DNA from: ZC4RG19 sp017577565
GTDB taxonomy: Bacteria > Actinomycetota > Acidimicrobiia > Acidimicrobiales > VFJN01
Length of the DNA: 64,000 nt
Direction of reading: 5' to 3'
Assembly: GCA_047459075.1 (NCBI GenBank)
Contig: VSCH01000004.1
Coordinates: forward strand, 53,174 to 117,173
This document shows positions 26,058 to 34,522 of the stretch, one piece after another; positions within the stretch are counted from its first letter, which is position 1; each line of letters starts with the position of its first letter. The position numbers were made by a program, and so were the translations under genes. The notes beneath the pieces are model-generated. The model was not told the DNA's origin. It did no database searches and saw only the letters and a program-made list of their open reading frames with translations.

Positions 26058-28130
26058 ATGACCGATCGTCGGATCGGCCGCCGGCCGGCGGCGCAGGTTC
26101 TCGTGCTGGTGCTCGCGCTGGCGATGGCGACGACCGCCTGCGTGGTGCCCCGCCGCCCGGGCGGGGGCCACGGCGGGCCGCCCCGGTTCGAGGGCGAGAT
26201 CGACCTCGAGCTGGCCACCGACCCGGCGATCTGCGACCCGCTGGGCGGCGACCGCTGCCTGCTCCCGTTCCCCAACGACCACTTCACCGTCGCCGACCGC
26301 TCGACGGCGACGGGGCGCCGGGTGCAGATCGACCCGGCGGCCACGCCGGCCAACGTCGCCGGCGTCCACATCGACCCGACCGAGATCAACCGCAACGACG
26401 GCTTCTCGCCCGGGTCCGCCATCGCCGTCCACCTGCCCGGCATCGACCCGGCGGCGAGCGGGCTCGCCCCGATCACCGACATGGGCGCCTCGCTGCGCCG
26501 GGACGCGCCGATCGTCGTCGTCGACGCCCGCACCGGGAAGCGGCACCCCTACTGGGCCGAGCTCGACGCCGGTGCCAGCGGCCCCGACGACCAGCTGCTG
26601 TTCGTGCGGCCGGCCCGGAACTTCACCGAGGGCCACCGCTACGTCGTCGGCATCCGCGGGGTCGTCGACGGCACCGGCGCCCCGATCCCGCCGAGCGACG
26701 TCTTCCGCGCCTACCGCGACCGCCTGCGCACCGACGTGCCCGAGGTCGAGGCCCGGCGGTCCCACATGGAGGACGTCTTCCGCACGCTGGACCGGGCCGG
26801 CGTCGAGCGCGACGAGCTGGTGCTGGCCTGGGACTTCACGGTGGCGAGCGCCCGGAACCTGTCCGAGCGCCTGCTCGCCATGCGCGACGACGCCTTCGCC
26901 CGCCTCGGCGACGACGCCCCCGCGTTCACCGTGACCCGGGTGGCGCCGAGCTCGCGCGAGGGCCTGGCCACCGAGGTCGAGGGCACCTTCGAGGTGCCCA
27001 ACTACCTGACCGGCGACGGCTCGGTCGGCTCGGTGCTGAACAACGGCGACGGCCCCGGCTCGTCGCCGATCCCGCAGGTCAACGGCACCTTCACCGCCCG
27101 CTTCATCTGCACGATCCCCGACTCCGCCATCAACCCCGACGGCACCGCCAACCCCACGAGCCTCATGATCTACGGCCACGGCCTGCTGGGCACGGCCCGG
27201 GAGGTCTTCGGGGCCAGCTCCCGGTACGCGGGCGTCGCCAACGTCACCACCTGCGCGACGTGGTGGGTGGGCATGTCCGAGGAGGACATCCCCGCGGTGC
27301 TCGCCGCGCTGACCGACATGTCGCGGTTCCGCACCATCCCCGACCGGCTGCAGCAGTCGATGCTCAACACCCTCTTCCTCGGCCGGCTGATGAAGCACCC
27401 CGAGGGCCTCTCGTCGCACCCGGCGTTCCAGGCGCCCGACGGGACGCCGCTGCTCGACACCCGGCACCTGGTCTTCAACGGCGTCAGCCAGGGCGGCATC
27501 CTCGGCGGCGCCGTCAGCGCCGTGGCCCAGGACTGGCACCGGGCCTTCCTCGGCGTGCCGGCGATGAACTACTCGACGCTGCTCGACCGCAGCGTCGACT
27601 TCGACGTCTTCGCCACGGTCTTCGACCCCAACTACCCCGACCGCATCGACCGCCAGCTCGCCGTCCTGCTGGTCCAGATGCTGTGGGACCGGGGCGAGAC
27701 CAACGGCTACGCCCACCACCTCACCGGCCACCCCTACCCCGGCACCCGCCCCAAGCAGGTGCTGATCTTCGAGGCCTTCGGCGACCACCAGGTCGCCAAC
27801 GTCGCCACCGAGGTCATGGCCCGCACCATCGGCGCCAAGGTGCGGTGGCCGGCGCTGGCCGAGGGGCGCAGCCCGGACGTCGAGCCCTTCTGGGGCATCG
27901 AGCGCACCCGCCGGCTGCCCGACCGCAACGGCTCGTACCTCGTCGTGTGGGACTTCGGCACGCCCGCGCCGCCGCTCGAGAACGTCCCCAACCGGGCGGG
28001 GGAGGACCCGCACGGCATGGGGCGCTCGCAGCCCGAGGTCCTGGAGATGGTGACCACCTTCCTCGACGAGGGGACGCTGATCGACACCTGCGGCGGGGGG
28101 CCGTGCCAGACGCTGCCCGGGAACGGATGA
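26058..28130 (+). CDS. Secreted lipoprotein with alpha/beta-hydrolase features
   Basis: A 690-residue lipoprotein (signal peptide to ATTAC, cysteine near residue 28). An N-terminal beta-rich part with DPLGGDRCLLPFPNDHFTV is followed by a catalytic-looking half: YGHGLLGTA (oxyanion-hole HG), FNGVSQGGILGG (GxSxG nucleophile elbow, Ser near 480), EAFGDHQVAN (acid) and a late HGMGR (His). These fit a serine hydrolase, but the substrate is unknown. Similar proteins are annotated as hypothetical in actinobacteria and myxobacteria. The ribosome-binding site GGAGGGGGAGGG lies before the ATG. Expression is probably independent of its neighbours. Confidence 0.72.
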   Translation: MTDRRIGRRPAAQVLVLVLALAMATTACVVPRRPGGGHGGPPRFEGEIDLELATDPAICDPLGGDRCLLPFPNDHFTVADRSTATGRRVQIDPAATPANVAGVHIDPTEINRNDGFSPGSAIAVHLPGIDPAASGLAPITDMGASLRRDAPIVVVDARTGKRHPYWAELDAGASGPDDQLLFVRPARNFTEGHRYVVGIRGVVDGTGAPIPPSDVFRAYRDRLRTDVPEVEARRSHMEDVFRTLDRAGVERDELVLAWDFTVASARNLSERLLAMRDDAFARLGDDAPAFTVTRVAPSSREGLATEVEGTFEVPNYLTGDGSVGSVLNNGDGPGSSPIPQVNGTFTARFICTIPDSAINPDGTANPTSLMIYGHGLLGTAREVFGASSRYAGVANVTTCATWWVGMSEEDIPAVLAALTDMSRFRTIPDRLQQSMLNTLFLGRLMKHPEGLSSHPAFQAPDGTPLLDTRHLVFNGVSQGGILGGAVSAVAQDWHRAFLGVPAMNYSTLLDRSVDFDVFATVFDPNYPDRIDRQLAVLLVQMLWDRGETNGYAHHLTGHPYPGTRPKQVLIFEAFGDHQVANVATEVMARTIGAKVRWPALAEGRSPDVEPFWGIERTRRLPDRNGSYLVVWDFGTPAPPLENVPNRAGEDPHGMGRSQPEVLEMVTTFLDEGTLIDTCGGGPCQTLPGNG

Positions 28131-28287
28131 CCGCCCCGGGCGGCTGTGCCACAATCCGGGCTCCGGTGAACGGCGGGTGGACGGGGGACGTCCTCACGCC
28201 GGCGTGCACGGAACGCTGGGTTACCGTGTCGTGGACGGACGGCTCGCGCGCACGCGGGCCGTCAGGACACCCGAAAGGGGAAACAGC

Positions 28288-28521
28288 ATGTCGCTCGCCT
28301 ATCTCGATCCCGGGTCCGGCAGCCTGATCGCGTCCGTCCTGGTCGGTGGCGCGGCCGCCGCCGGCGTGGCGGCCAAGCAGGCCCGCGCCCGCCTGATGCG
28401 CCTCGGCCGCCGCCGCAAGGGGGAGGAGCTCGAGGTGCAGGCCGAGGACGAGGCGACCACCGCCGAGGCCGCCGACGCGGGGGCCGAGCCCTCCGACGCG
28501 GCCGCGACCCGCGACGGCTGA
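28288..28521 (+). CDS. Small membrane protein with YLDPGSGS motif
   Basis: A 77-residue protein: MSLAYLDPGSGSLIASVLVGG, one membrane helix rich in Ala and Gly (residues ~12-30), a basic stretch (KQARARLMRLGRRRKG) and an acidic, Ala-rich tail. The YLDPGSGS start is a recognisable signature of small proteins next to methyltransferase or sulfatase genes; no function is established. A purine-rich ribosome-binding site (AAAGGGGAAA) precedes the ATG. The methyltransferase gene starts 13 bp after the stop, so the two are almost certainly co-transcribed. Confidence 0.75.
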   Translation: MSLAYLDPGSGSLIASVLVGGAAAAGVAAKQARARLMRLGRRRKGEELEVQAEDEATTAEAADAGAEPSDAAATRDG

Positions 28522-28534
28522 GGCCGGCGCCGTC

Positions 28535-29950
28535 GTGCCCTCCTACGAGCCGGGGTCGTTCCGCGACCCCGACAGCGCCGTCTTCCGCGCCGACGGCAAG
28601 GTGCTGCGCGGCCTGTCGGGCCGGGCGGCGGACGACTGGGACCGGCTGCGGTCCACCGCCTTCTTCGCCCGGCTGACCGAGGCGGGCAAGGTCGTCCGCA
28701 CCACGCCGTACGAGGGCGAGGCCCCGCCGTCGCCGCGGGGCGAGCCGTGGGCCCGGGTGCTCGAGCACGAGCCCGTGCCCGTGATCTCGTACCCGTACGA
28801 GTGGCCCTTCGCCATGCTGCGCGAGGCGGCGGTGCTGCAGCTCGAGGTGCTGCTGGCCGCGCTCGACGAGGGCATGTCGCTCAAGGACGGCACCGCCTAC
28901 AACGTCCAGTTCGTCGGCTCGCGGCCCGTCTTCATCGACATCGGCTCGTTCGAGCCCGCCGCCGGCCCGTGGCCCGGCTACCGGCAGTTCTGCCAGACGA
29001 TGCTGTTCCCGCTGCTGGTCCAGGCCCACCTCGGGGTGCCGTTCCAGCCCCTGCTGCGGGGCGCGGTCGACGGCCTCGGTGCCTCGGACGTGGCCGGGAT
29101 GTTCTCGGGCCTGCGGCGGTTCCGGAAGGGCGTCCTGCGCAACGTCCTGCTCCACGCCTACCTCGAGCGCCGGGTCACCTCGGCCGCCGAGGCGGTGAAG
29201 GCCGACCTGCGGTCGTCGGGCTTCTCGGTCGAGGTCGCCAAGGCCACGGCCCGCAAGCTGCTCGACCTCGTGCGGGGGCTCGAGGTGGGCAAGCGGGGCT
29301 CGGACGCCGACGACGAGCACTCGATCTGGTCCGACTACCGGACGACCTGCTCGTACAGCGACGCCGACGCCAAGGCGAAGCACGAGTTCGTGCGGGCCGC
29401 GCTGGAGCCGCAGCGGAGCCGGCTCGTGCTCGACCTCGGGGCCAACGACGGCGAGTACTCGGCGCTGGCGGCCGAGCACGCCGACCACGTGGTGGCGGTG
29501 GACGCCGACGAGAAGGTGGTCGACCTGCTCTACCGGCGGCTCCGGGCCGCCGGGAACGAGAAGGTCCTGCCGCTGGTGATGAACCTGGTCGACCCCTCGG
29601 GCGGCCTCGGCTGGCGGAACCGGGAGCGGGCGCCCTTCGTCGAGCGGGTGCGGCCCGACGCCACCCTGGCCCTGGCCCTGGTCCACCACCTGACCATCGC
29701 CGCCAACGTCCCGCTGCCCGAGGTGGTGGCCTGGCTGGCCGACTTCGGCGGCCGGCAGGTGGTCGAGTTCCCCCACCACGACGACGTGCAGGTCAAGCGG
29801 CTGCTCGCCAACAAGCCCGCGGGCCTGTTCGACGACTACCGGCGCGAGACGTTCGAGCGGCTCCTCGCCGAGCGGTTCCGGGTGCTCCGGCAGGAGACGC
29901 TGCCGGGCGGCACCCGCACGCTCTACCTGGTCGAGGCCGTCGACGCCTGA
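28535..29950 (+). CDS. Class I SAM-dependent methyltransferase (NoeA-like)
   Basis: A 471-residue protein. Residues ~1-270 are a specific N-terminal module (VISYPYEWPFAMLREAAVLQLEVL ... GRPVFIDIGSFEP-like stretch), and ~285-465 a Rossmann methyltransferase with motif I LVLDLGANDGEYSALAA and HVVAVDADEKVVDLLYR. This architecture is that of proteins related to the nodulation methyltransferase NoeA. The acceptor is unknown; in other genomes relatives sit in surface-polysaccharide regions. GTG start; it forms a pair with the preceding YLDPGSGS protein and ends at a terminator. Confidence 0.8.
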   Translation: MPSYEPGSFRDPDSAVFRADGKVLRGLSGRAADDWDRLRSTAFFARLTEAGKVVRTTPYEGEAPPSPRGEPWARVLEHEPVPVISYPYEWPFAMLREAAVLQLEVLLAALDEGMSLKDGTAYNVQFVGSRPVFIDIGSFEPAAGPWPGYRQFCQTMLFPLLVQAHLGVPFQPLLRGAVDGLGASDVAGMFSGLRRFRKGVLRNVLLHAYLERRVTSAAEAVKADLRSSGFSVEVAKATARKLLDLVRGLEVGKRGSDADDEHSIWSDYRTTCSYSDADAKAKHEFVRAALEPQRSRLVLDLGANDGEYSALAAEHADHVVAVDADEKVVDLLYRRLRAAGNEKVLPLVMNLVDPSGGLGWRNRERAPFVERVRPDATLALALVHHLTIAANVPLPEVVAWLADFGGRQVVEFPHHDDVQVKRLLANKPAGLFDDYRRETFERLLAERFRVLRQETLPGGTRTLYLVEAVDA

Positions 29951-29979
29951 CGGCACCCCGGGGCCCTCCCGGGGTGCCG
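29951..29979 (+). terminator. Hairpin terminator after the methyltransferase gene
   Basis: Stem CGGCACCCCGGG (29951-29962) with its complement (29968-29979), 5-nt loop, starting at the stop codon and followed by TTGGT. Confidence 0.7.
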
Positions 29980-29983
29980 TTGG

Positions 29984-29989
29984 TACCCT
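29984..29989 (+). promoter_or_regulatory. -10 hexamer TACCCT of fdhD
   Basis: TACCCT, 7 nt before the GTG start of fdhD and just past the preceding terminator. Confidence 0.5.
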
Positions 29990-29996
29990 CGGCCAC

Positions 29997-30803
29997 GTGC
30001 CACGGGGTCGGACCGCCAAGGTGCTCACCCACCGCTGGGAGCGGGGCGAGCTGCACCGGCGGCCCGAGGTCCTCGCGGTGGAGGAGCCGCTCGAGATCCA
30101 CCTCGACGGCGTCCTCGTGGCGACGACCATGCGCACGCCCGGCCACGACTTCGAGCTGGCCGCCGGCTTCTGCCACACCGAGGGGCTGCTCGCCGGCGCC
30201 CCCGTGCGCCAGTGCCGCTACTGCGGCACCGGCAGCGCGGTCGACAGCGAGTTCAACGTCGTGACGGTCGAGACCGGCGGGCTCGCGCCGACCCCGACGC
30301 CCCGGCTGACCGCCACGACCTCGGCGTGCGGCATCTGCGGCACGACCGCCGTCGACGAGCTGCGCGACCGGCTGCGCCCGCTGCCGCCGTCGCCGCCCGT
30401 CCCCCTCGAGGTGCTGGCGTCGGTCGGCGAGCGGGTGGGCGGCGCCCAGCGCCTGTTCGACGCCACCGGCGGCGTCCACGCCGCGGTGGCCTTCGACGCC
30501 ACCGGCGAGCCGGTCGTCGTGCGCGAGGACGTCGGGCGGCACAACGCGGTCGACAAGGTCGTCGGCCGGCTGCTGCTGGACGGCGCCCTCCCCGCCACCG
30601 GCCTCGGCCTGTGGGTGAGCGGCCGGGCCAGCTTCGAGATCGTCCAGAAGGCCTGGGCGGCCGGCCTGGCGACGGTCGTGGCGGTGAGCGCGCCGACGTC
30701 GCTCGCCGTCGAGGCGGCCCGCCTCGGGGGCGTGACCCTGTGCGGCTTCGCCCGCGACGGGCGGCTCAACGTCTACGCCGGGGAGGGGGTGGTGGCGCCG
30801 TGA
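29997..30803 (+). CDS. fdhD: Formate dehydrogenase accessory sulfurtransferase FdhD
   Basis: A 268-residue sulfur-transfer protein that passes sulfur from a cysteine desulfurase to the molybdenum cofactor of formate dehydrogenase. The essential redox pair is CGICG (near residue 113); HDFELAAGF, DVGRHNAVDK and SGRASFEIVQKA are family signatures. GTG start after TACCCT; the gene lies directly before and overlaps (GTGA) the oxidoreductase gene it presumably serves. Confidence 0.95.
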   Translation: MPRGRTAKVLTHRWERGELHRRPEVLAVEEPLEIHLDGVLVATTMRTPGHDFELAAGFCHTEGLLAGAPVRQCRYCGTGSAVDSEFNVVTVETGGLAPTPTPRLTATTSACGICGTTAVDELRDRLRPLPPSPPVPLEVLASVGERVGGAQRLFDATGGVHAAVAFDATGEPVVVREDVGRHNAVDKVVGRLLLDGALPATGLGLWVSGRASFEIVQKAWAAGLATVVAVSAPTSLAVEAARLGGVTLCGFARDGRLNVYAGEGVVAP

Positions 30804-33028
30804 GCCTGAAGGAGCAGTTCGGCGGCTGGAACCCGCGGCTGTGGGCCGGCTGGCGGCCCAACGGCGTCGGCGAGCAGAAGCCGAACCACTACCGGGCCAT
30901 GGCCCGGGCCGCGTGGGCCAACCGGAACCACCCGCTGTACGCCTGGCGGGTCCTGACCCGGGGCGCCTGCGACGGCTGCGCGCTGGGCGTCGCCGGCCTG
31001 CACGACTGGACCATCGAGGGCGTGCACCTGTGCACCACCCGCCTCGACCTGCTCGAGCTCAACACCGCCGATCCGTTCGACCCCGTCGTCCTCTCGGACG
31101 TCGCCGCGCTGCGGGGCCGGACGGGGGGCCAGCTGCGGGCGCTCGGACGGCTCGGGTACCCGATGCGCCGCCGGCGGGGCGAGCGGGGCTTCCGCCGGGT
31201 GTCCTGGGACGAGGCGCTGGGCGTGCTGGCCGGGGCGCTCGCCGCCACCGACCCCGACCGGGTCGCCCTCTACCTGACCAGCCGGGGCATCACCAACGAG
31301 GTCTACTACGTCGCCGCCAAGGCGGCCCGGGCCCTCGGGATCGCCAGCATCGACTCCGCGGCGAGGGTCTGCCACGCGCCGTCGACCCTCGGGCTGCGGG
31401 AGACCGTGGGGGTGGCGGCCACCACCTGCTCCTACCAGGACGTCATCGAGTCGCCGCTCGTCGTGCTGTGGGGCGCGAACCCGGCCAACAGCCAGCCGGT
31501 GTTCATGAAGTACCTCTACCTGGCCCGCCGGCGGGGCTGCCGGGTGGTCGTCGTGAACCCCTTCCTGGAGCCGGGCCTCGAGCGGTACTGGGTGCCCTCC
31601 AACGTCGAGTCGGCGCTGTTCGGCACCCGCATGTGCGACCTGCACGTGCCGGTGCGCCCGGGCGGCGACGTCGCGCTGGCCAACGGCGTCCTCGCCGCGC
31701 TGATCGGCCGGGGCGCCGTCGACGAGCGCTTCGTGGCCGAGCGCACCACCGGCTTCGACGCCGTCCGGGACCACGTCACGTCCCGTCCGGTGGCGGCGTG
31801 GGCCGAGCTGGCCGGCGTGGGGGCCGGGGCGGTCGACGCGTTCGCCGACGAGCTGGCCCGGGCCGGCGGGGCGGTCCACGTCTGGTCGATGGGCATCACC
31901 CAGCACCGCACCTCGGCGGACACGGTGCGGGCCATCGTCAACCTGGCCCTCGCCCAGGGCGGGGTCGGCCGGGACGGGACGGGCCTCATGCCCATCCGGG
32001 GCCACTCGGGGGTCCAGGGCGGGGCCGAGATGGGCGCCTACGCGACCTCGCTGCCCGGCGGGGTGCCCGTCGACGAGCGTCACGCGGCCGCCCTGGCCGA
32101 GGCCTGGGGCTTCCCCGTGCCCGCCCGGCCCGGGCTCACCGCCCCGGAGATGGTCGAGGCGGCGGCCCGGGGCGACCTCGACGTGCTGTGGATGTCGGGC
32201 GGCAACTTCCTCGACGTGCTGCCCGACCCGCCCCGGGTGGAGGCCGCGCTGGCCCGGGTGCCGCTGCGCGTCCACCAGGACGTGGTCGTCACCCGGCAGA
32301 TGCTCGTCGAGGGCGACGACGTCCTGCTGCTGCCGGTCGCCACCCGCTACGAGCAGGAGGGCGGCGGCACCGAGACGACCACCGAGCGGCGCATCGTCTT
32401 CAGCCCCGAGATCCCCCGGCAGGTCGGCGAGGCCCGCAGCGAGTGGCGGCTGTTCGCCGACGTCGTCAACCGGGTGCGGCCGGAGCTGCGGCCGATGTTC
32501 TCGTGGCCGACGAACCGCGACCTGCGGGCGGAGATCGCCCGGGTCGTGCCGCTCTACGCCGGCATCGAGGAGCTGGCGGACACCGGCGACGCCGTGCAGT
32601 GGGGCGGCCGGCACCTGTGCGCGGGCGGCCGGTTCCCGACGCCGGACGGGCGGGCCCGCTTCACCGTCGTCGAGCCGCCGGAGGGGGCGCTGCCCGAGCG
32701 GGCGTTCCTCGTGACGACCCGGCGCGGCAAGCAGTTCAACTCGATGGTCCACGGCGAGGTCGACCCCCTGACCGGCGCCCGGCGCGACGCCGTGCTGATG
32801 GACCCCGGCGACGCCGCCGCCCTCGGCCTGCGCCCCGGCGACCGGGTGCGGCTGCGGTCGGCGACGGGCACGTTCGACGGCACCGTCACCCTGGCGCGGC
32901 TGCCGTCCCGCACGCTGCAGGTGCACTGGCCGGAGGGCAACGTGCTCGTGGCCGGCGGGCCGGAGAACCGCGAGCCGGGGTCGAAGGTGCCCGACTACAA
33001 CGCCGTCGTCACCGTCGAGCCGGCCTGA
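30800..33028 (+). CDS. FdhF/YdeP-type molybdopterin oxidoreductase
   Basis: A 742-residue cytoplasmic oxidoreductase with bound molybdo-bis-MGD. The residue that ligates the metal is Cys191 in ARVCHAPST, the position taken by selenocysteine in E. coli FdhF, and it keeps the following His. Only CDGC and one further Cys are visible in the N-terminal region, fewer than the four cysteines of a standard iron-sulfur motif, as in the YdeP-like branch. The C-terminal dinucleotide-binding domain is present (FNSMVHGEVDPLTGARRDAVLM ... PDYNAV). Coupling to fdhD supports formate or a formate-like substrate; no electron-transfer subunit is adjacent. Confidence 0.88.
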   Translation: MSLKEQFGGWNPRLWAGWRPNGVGEQKPNHYRAMARAAWANRNHPLYAWRVLTRGACDGCALGVAGLHDWTIEGVHLCTTRLDLLELNTADPFDPVVLSDVAALRGRTGGQLRALGRLGYPMRRRRGERGFRRVSWDEALGVLAGALAATDPDRVALYLTSRGITNEVYYVAAKAARALGIASIDSAARVCHAPSTLGLRETVGVAATTCSYQDVIESPLVVLWGANPANSQPVFMKYLYLARRRGCRVVVVNPFLEPGLERYWVPSNVESALFGTRMCDLHVPVRPGGDVALANGVLAALIGRGAVDERFVAERTTGFDAVRDHVTSRPVAAWAELAGVGAGAVDAFADELARAGGAVHVWSMGITQHRTSADTVRAIVNLALAQGGVGRDGTGLMPIRGHSGVQGGAEMGAYATSLPGGVPVDERHAAALAEAWGFPVPARPGLTAPEMVEAAARGDLDVLWMSGGNFLDVLPDPPRVEAALARVPLRVHQDVVVTRQMLVEGDDVLLLPVATRYEQEGGGTETTTERRIVFSPEIPRQVGEARSEWRLFADVVNRVRPELRPMFSWPTNRDLRAEIARVVPLYAGIEELADTGDAVQWGGRHLCAGGRFPTPDGRARFTVVEPPEGALPERAFLVTTRRGKQFNSMVHGEVDPLTGARRDAVLMDPGDAAALGLRPGDRVRLRSATGTFDGTVTLARLPSRTLQVHWPEGNVLVAGGPENREPGSKVPDYNAVVTVEPA

Positions 33029-33059
33029 GCCCGCGGGCCGCCCGGCCCGGCGCCGCCCG

Positions 33060-33629
33060 TCACCCCGCCCGGACGACGTGGGCGCAGCCGGGCTCGGCGG
33101 CGAACGCGGCCCGGACGGTGGGGTCGTCGTAGCGGGCGACGGGCGGCTCGAGGAGCGAGCGGGCCTTCTCGAGGCCGACGTGGGCGCCGCCGATCGCGCC
33201 CGCCTGGCGCTCGACCGTGATGGGCGGCAGGTCGCCGGCCTGGTCCCGCTGGCCCTCGAGCTCCTCGACGGCGGCCGCCACGCCGGACCGGAGGTCGGTG
33301 AGCAACCGGTCGCGCTCGGGCGTGACCGGCAGGTCGAGCTCCTCGAGGTCGGCCCCGAAGCCCTCGGCGATGGCCACCAGCTCGTCGTAGCCGTCGAGCA
33401 GCACGCCGTTGGCGGTGGTCGGGTCGTCGTCGTCCGTGATGGCGTCGGAGGTGGCGTTGAGGCTGGCGGACAGCTCGTTGTTCCAGTCGCGCAGCAGGCC
33501 GCACACGGTCGCCGCGGTGTCGGCCGCGGCCCGCTCGGCGGAGGTCGGCAGCGTCGCGCCGCACCCGGCCGCGGCGAGGCCCACCACGGCGGCCAGCGCC
33601 GCCCGGGCTGTCGCTCCCACCCAGGTCAT
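33060..33629 (-). CDS. Putative lipoprotein
   Basis: A 189-residue lipoprotein: signal peptide ending LAAAGC (cysteine near residue 24), then a helical domain with repeated heptad-like leucines (TVCGLLRDWNNELSASLNATSD ... PERDRLLTDLRSGVAAAVEELEGQRDQ). Two further cysteines (in ATVCGLL and EPGCAHV) could form a disulfide. No family recognised. Divergent from chdC by 52 bp; ATG start chosen at the signal peptide. Confidence 0.72.
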   Translation of the reverse strand: MTWVGATARAALAAVVGLAAAGCGATLPTSAERAAADTAATVCGLLRDWNNELSASLNATSDAITDDDDPTTANGVLLDGYDELVAIAEGFGADLEELDLPVTPERDRLLTDLRSGVAAAVEELEGQRDQAGDLPPITVERQAGAIGGAHVGLEKARSLLEPPVARYDDPTVRAAFAAEPGCAHVVRAG

Positions 33630-33669
33630 GGCCGGATGATCGCACGGCCGGCCGGCGGTTGCGCCCGGG

Positions 33670-33675
33670 TAGCCT
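33670..33675 (+). promoter_or_regulatory. -10 hexamer TAGCCT of chdC
   Basis: TAGCCT, 6 nt before the chdC ATG. Confidence 0.5.
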
Positions 33676-33681
33676 GAGGCC

Positions 33682-34368
33682 ATGCCCGAGCCGCTCGTGC
33701 CCTCCACCGGCTGGAACGTCGTCCACCTCTTCTGCAAGGTCACGCCGCTCGCCGACGGCGGGGCGCTGGCGGAGGCGGTGAGCAAGCTGCAGGCCGACGA
33801 CCACCAGGTGGTTCCCGTGGCGATCGTCGGGCACAAGGCCGACCTGTGCCTCATGGCGCTGGGCCCAGACCTGTGGCGCCTGCGCCGGTTCCAGACCGAG
33901 GTGGCAGGCGCCGGGTTCGAGGTGGTCGACAGCTATGTGTCGATCACCGAGGTGTCCGAGTACGCGCAGGGCGTCCCCGAGGAGCGGCGGAAGGCCCGCC
34001 TCTACCCGCAGCTGCCGCCCGAGGGGAAGACGGCCTTCTGCTTCTACCCGATGTCGAAGCGGCGGGGCGAGCAGCACAACTGGTACGAGCTGCCCTACGA
34101 GCAGCGGGAGCAGCTCATGTACGGGCACGGCGCCACCGGCCGGCGCTTCGCCGGGCGGGTGCTGCAGCTCGTCACCGGGTCGACCGGCGTCGACGACTAC
34201 GAGTGGGGCGTCACGCTGTTCGCCGAGCGCCCCGACGACCTGAAGGAGTGCGTCTACACGATGCGCTACGACACCGCGTCGGCGCGGTTCGCCGAGTTCG
34301 GCCCGTTCGTCACCGGCGCGGTGGGCCCGCTCGACGAGGTGCTGGCCGCGGTCGGCGTCACGCTCTGA
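33682..34368 (+). CDS. chdC: Coproheme decarboxylase (HemQ/ChdC)
   Basis: A 228-residue chlorite-dismutase-fold enzyme that decarboxylates Fe-coproporphyrin III to haem b in the coproporphyrin-dependent route of Actinobacteria and Firmicutes. The proximal haem ligand is His149 in MYGHGATGRRF; VTGSTGVDDYEWGVTLF is the family core, and Tyr in YPMSKRRGE matches the region of the catalytic tyrosine. The chlorite-dismutase distal Arg is not expected in this group. ATG is 6 nt after TAGCCT. No other haem gene is adjacent. Confidence 0.93.
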   Translation: MPEPLVPSTGWNVVHLFCKVTPLADGGALAEAVSKLQADDHQVVPVAIVGHKADLCLMALGPDLWRLRRFQTEVAGAGFEVVDSYVSITEVSEYAQGVPEERRKARLYPQLPPEGKTAFCFYPMSKRRGEQHNWYELPYEQREQLMYGHGATGRRFAGRVLQLVTGSTGVDDYEWGVTLFAERPDDLKECVYTMRYDTASARFAEFGPFVTGAVGPLDEVLAAVGVTL

Positions 34369-34473
34369 GCGGGGCTCTGGTCGAATCGTCACATCTGCGC
34401 GCCGATCGGTGACGGAAATGTGAAGAACGGCGCCGACGGCGCGGACGAAAAGGACGAGGCCGCCGTCCCCACC

Positions 34474-34479
34474 TACACT
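34474..34479 (+). promoter_or_regulatory. Probable -10 hexamer TACACT of the livHMGF operon
   Basis: TACACT lies 43 bp before the livH ATG, giving a leader of about 36 nt that carries AAGGGG. This gives a leadered transcript. Confidence 0.4.
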
Positions 34480-34522
34480 CGCCCCGTTCCGAGCAAGGGG
34501 ATGGCATGAGGGCTCGCGCAGC

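Noticed and set aside
31370..31372. Possible selenocysteine codon in the formate dehydrogenase-like gene
   Set aside because: The codon is TGC (Cys), not TGA; no SECIS needed.
34390..34424. TCACAT ... ATGTGA inverted half-sites upstream of livH as a Crp site
   Set aside because: The halves are separated by about 22 bp, not the 6 bp of a Crp/GlxR site; no support for one.
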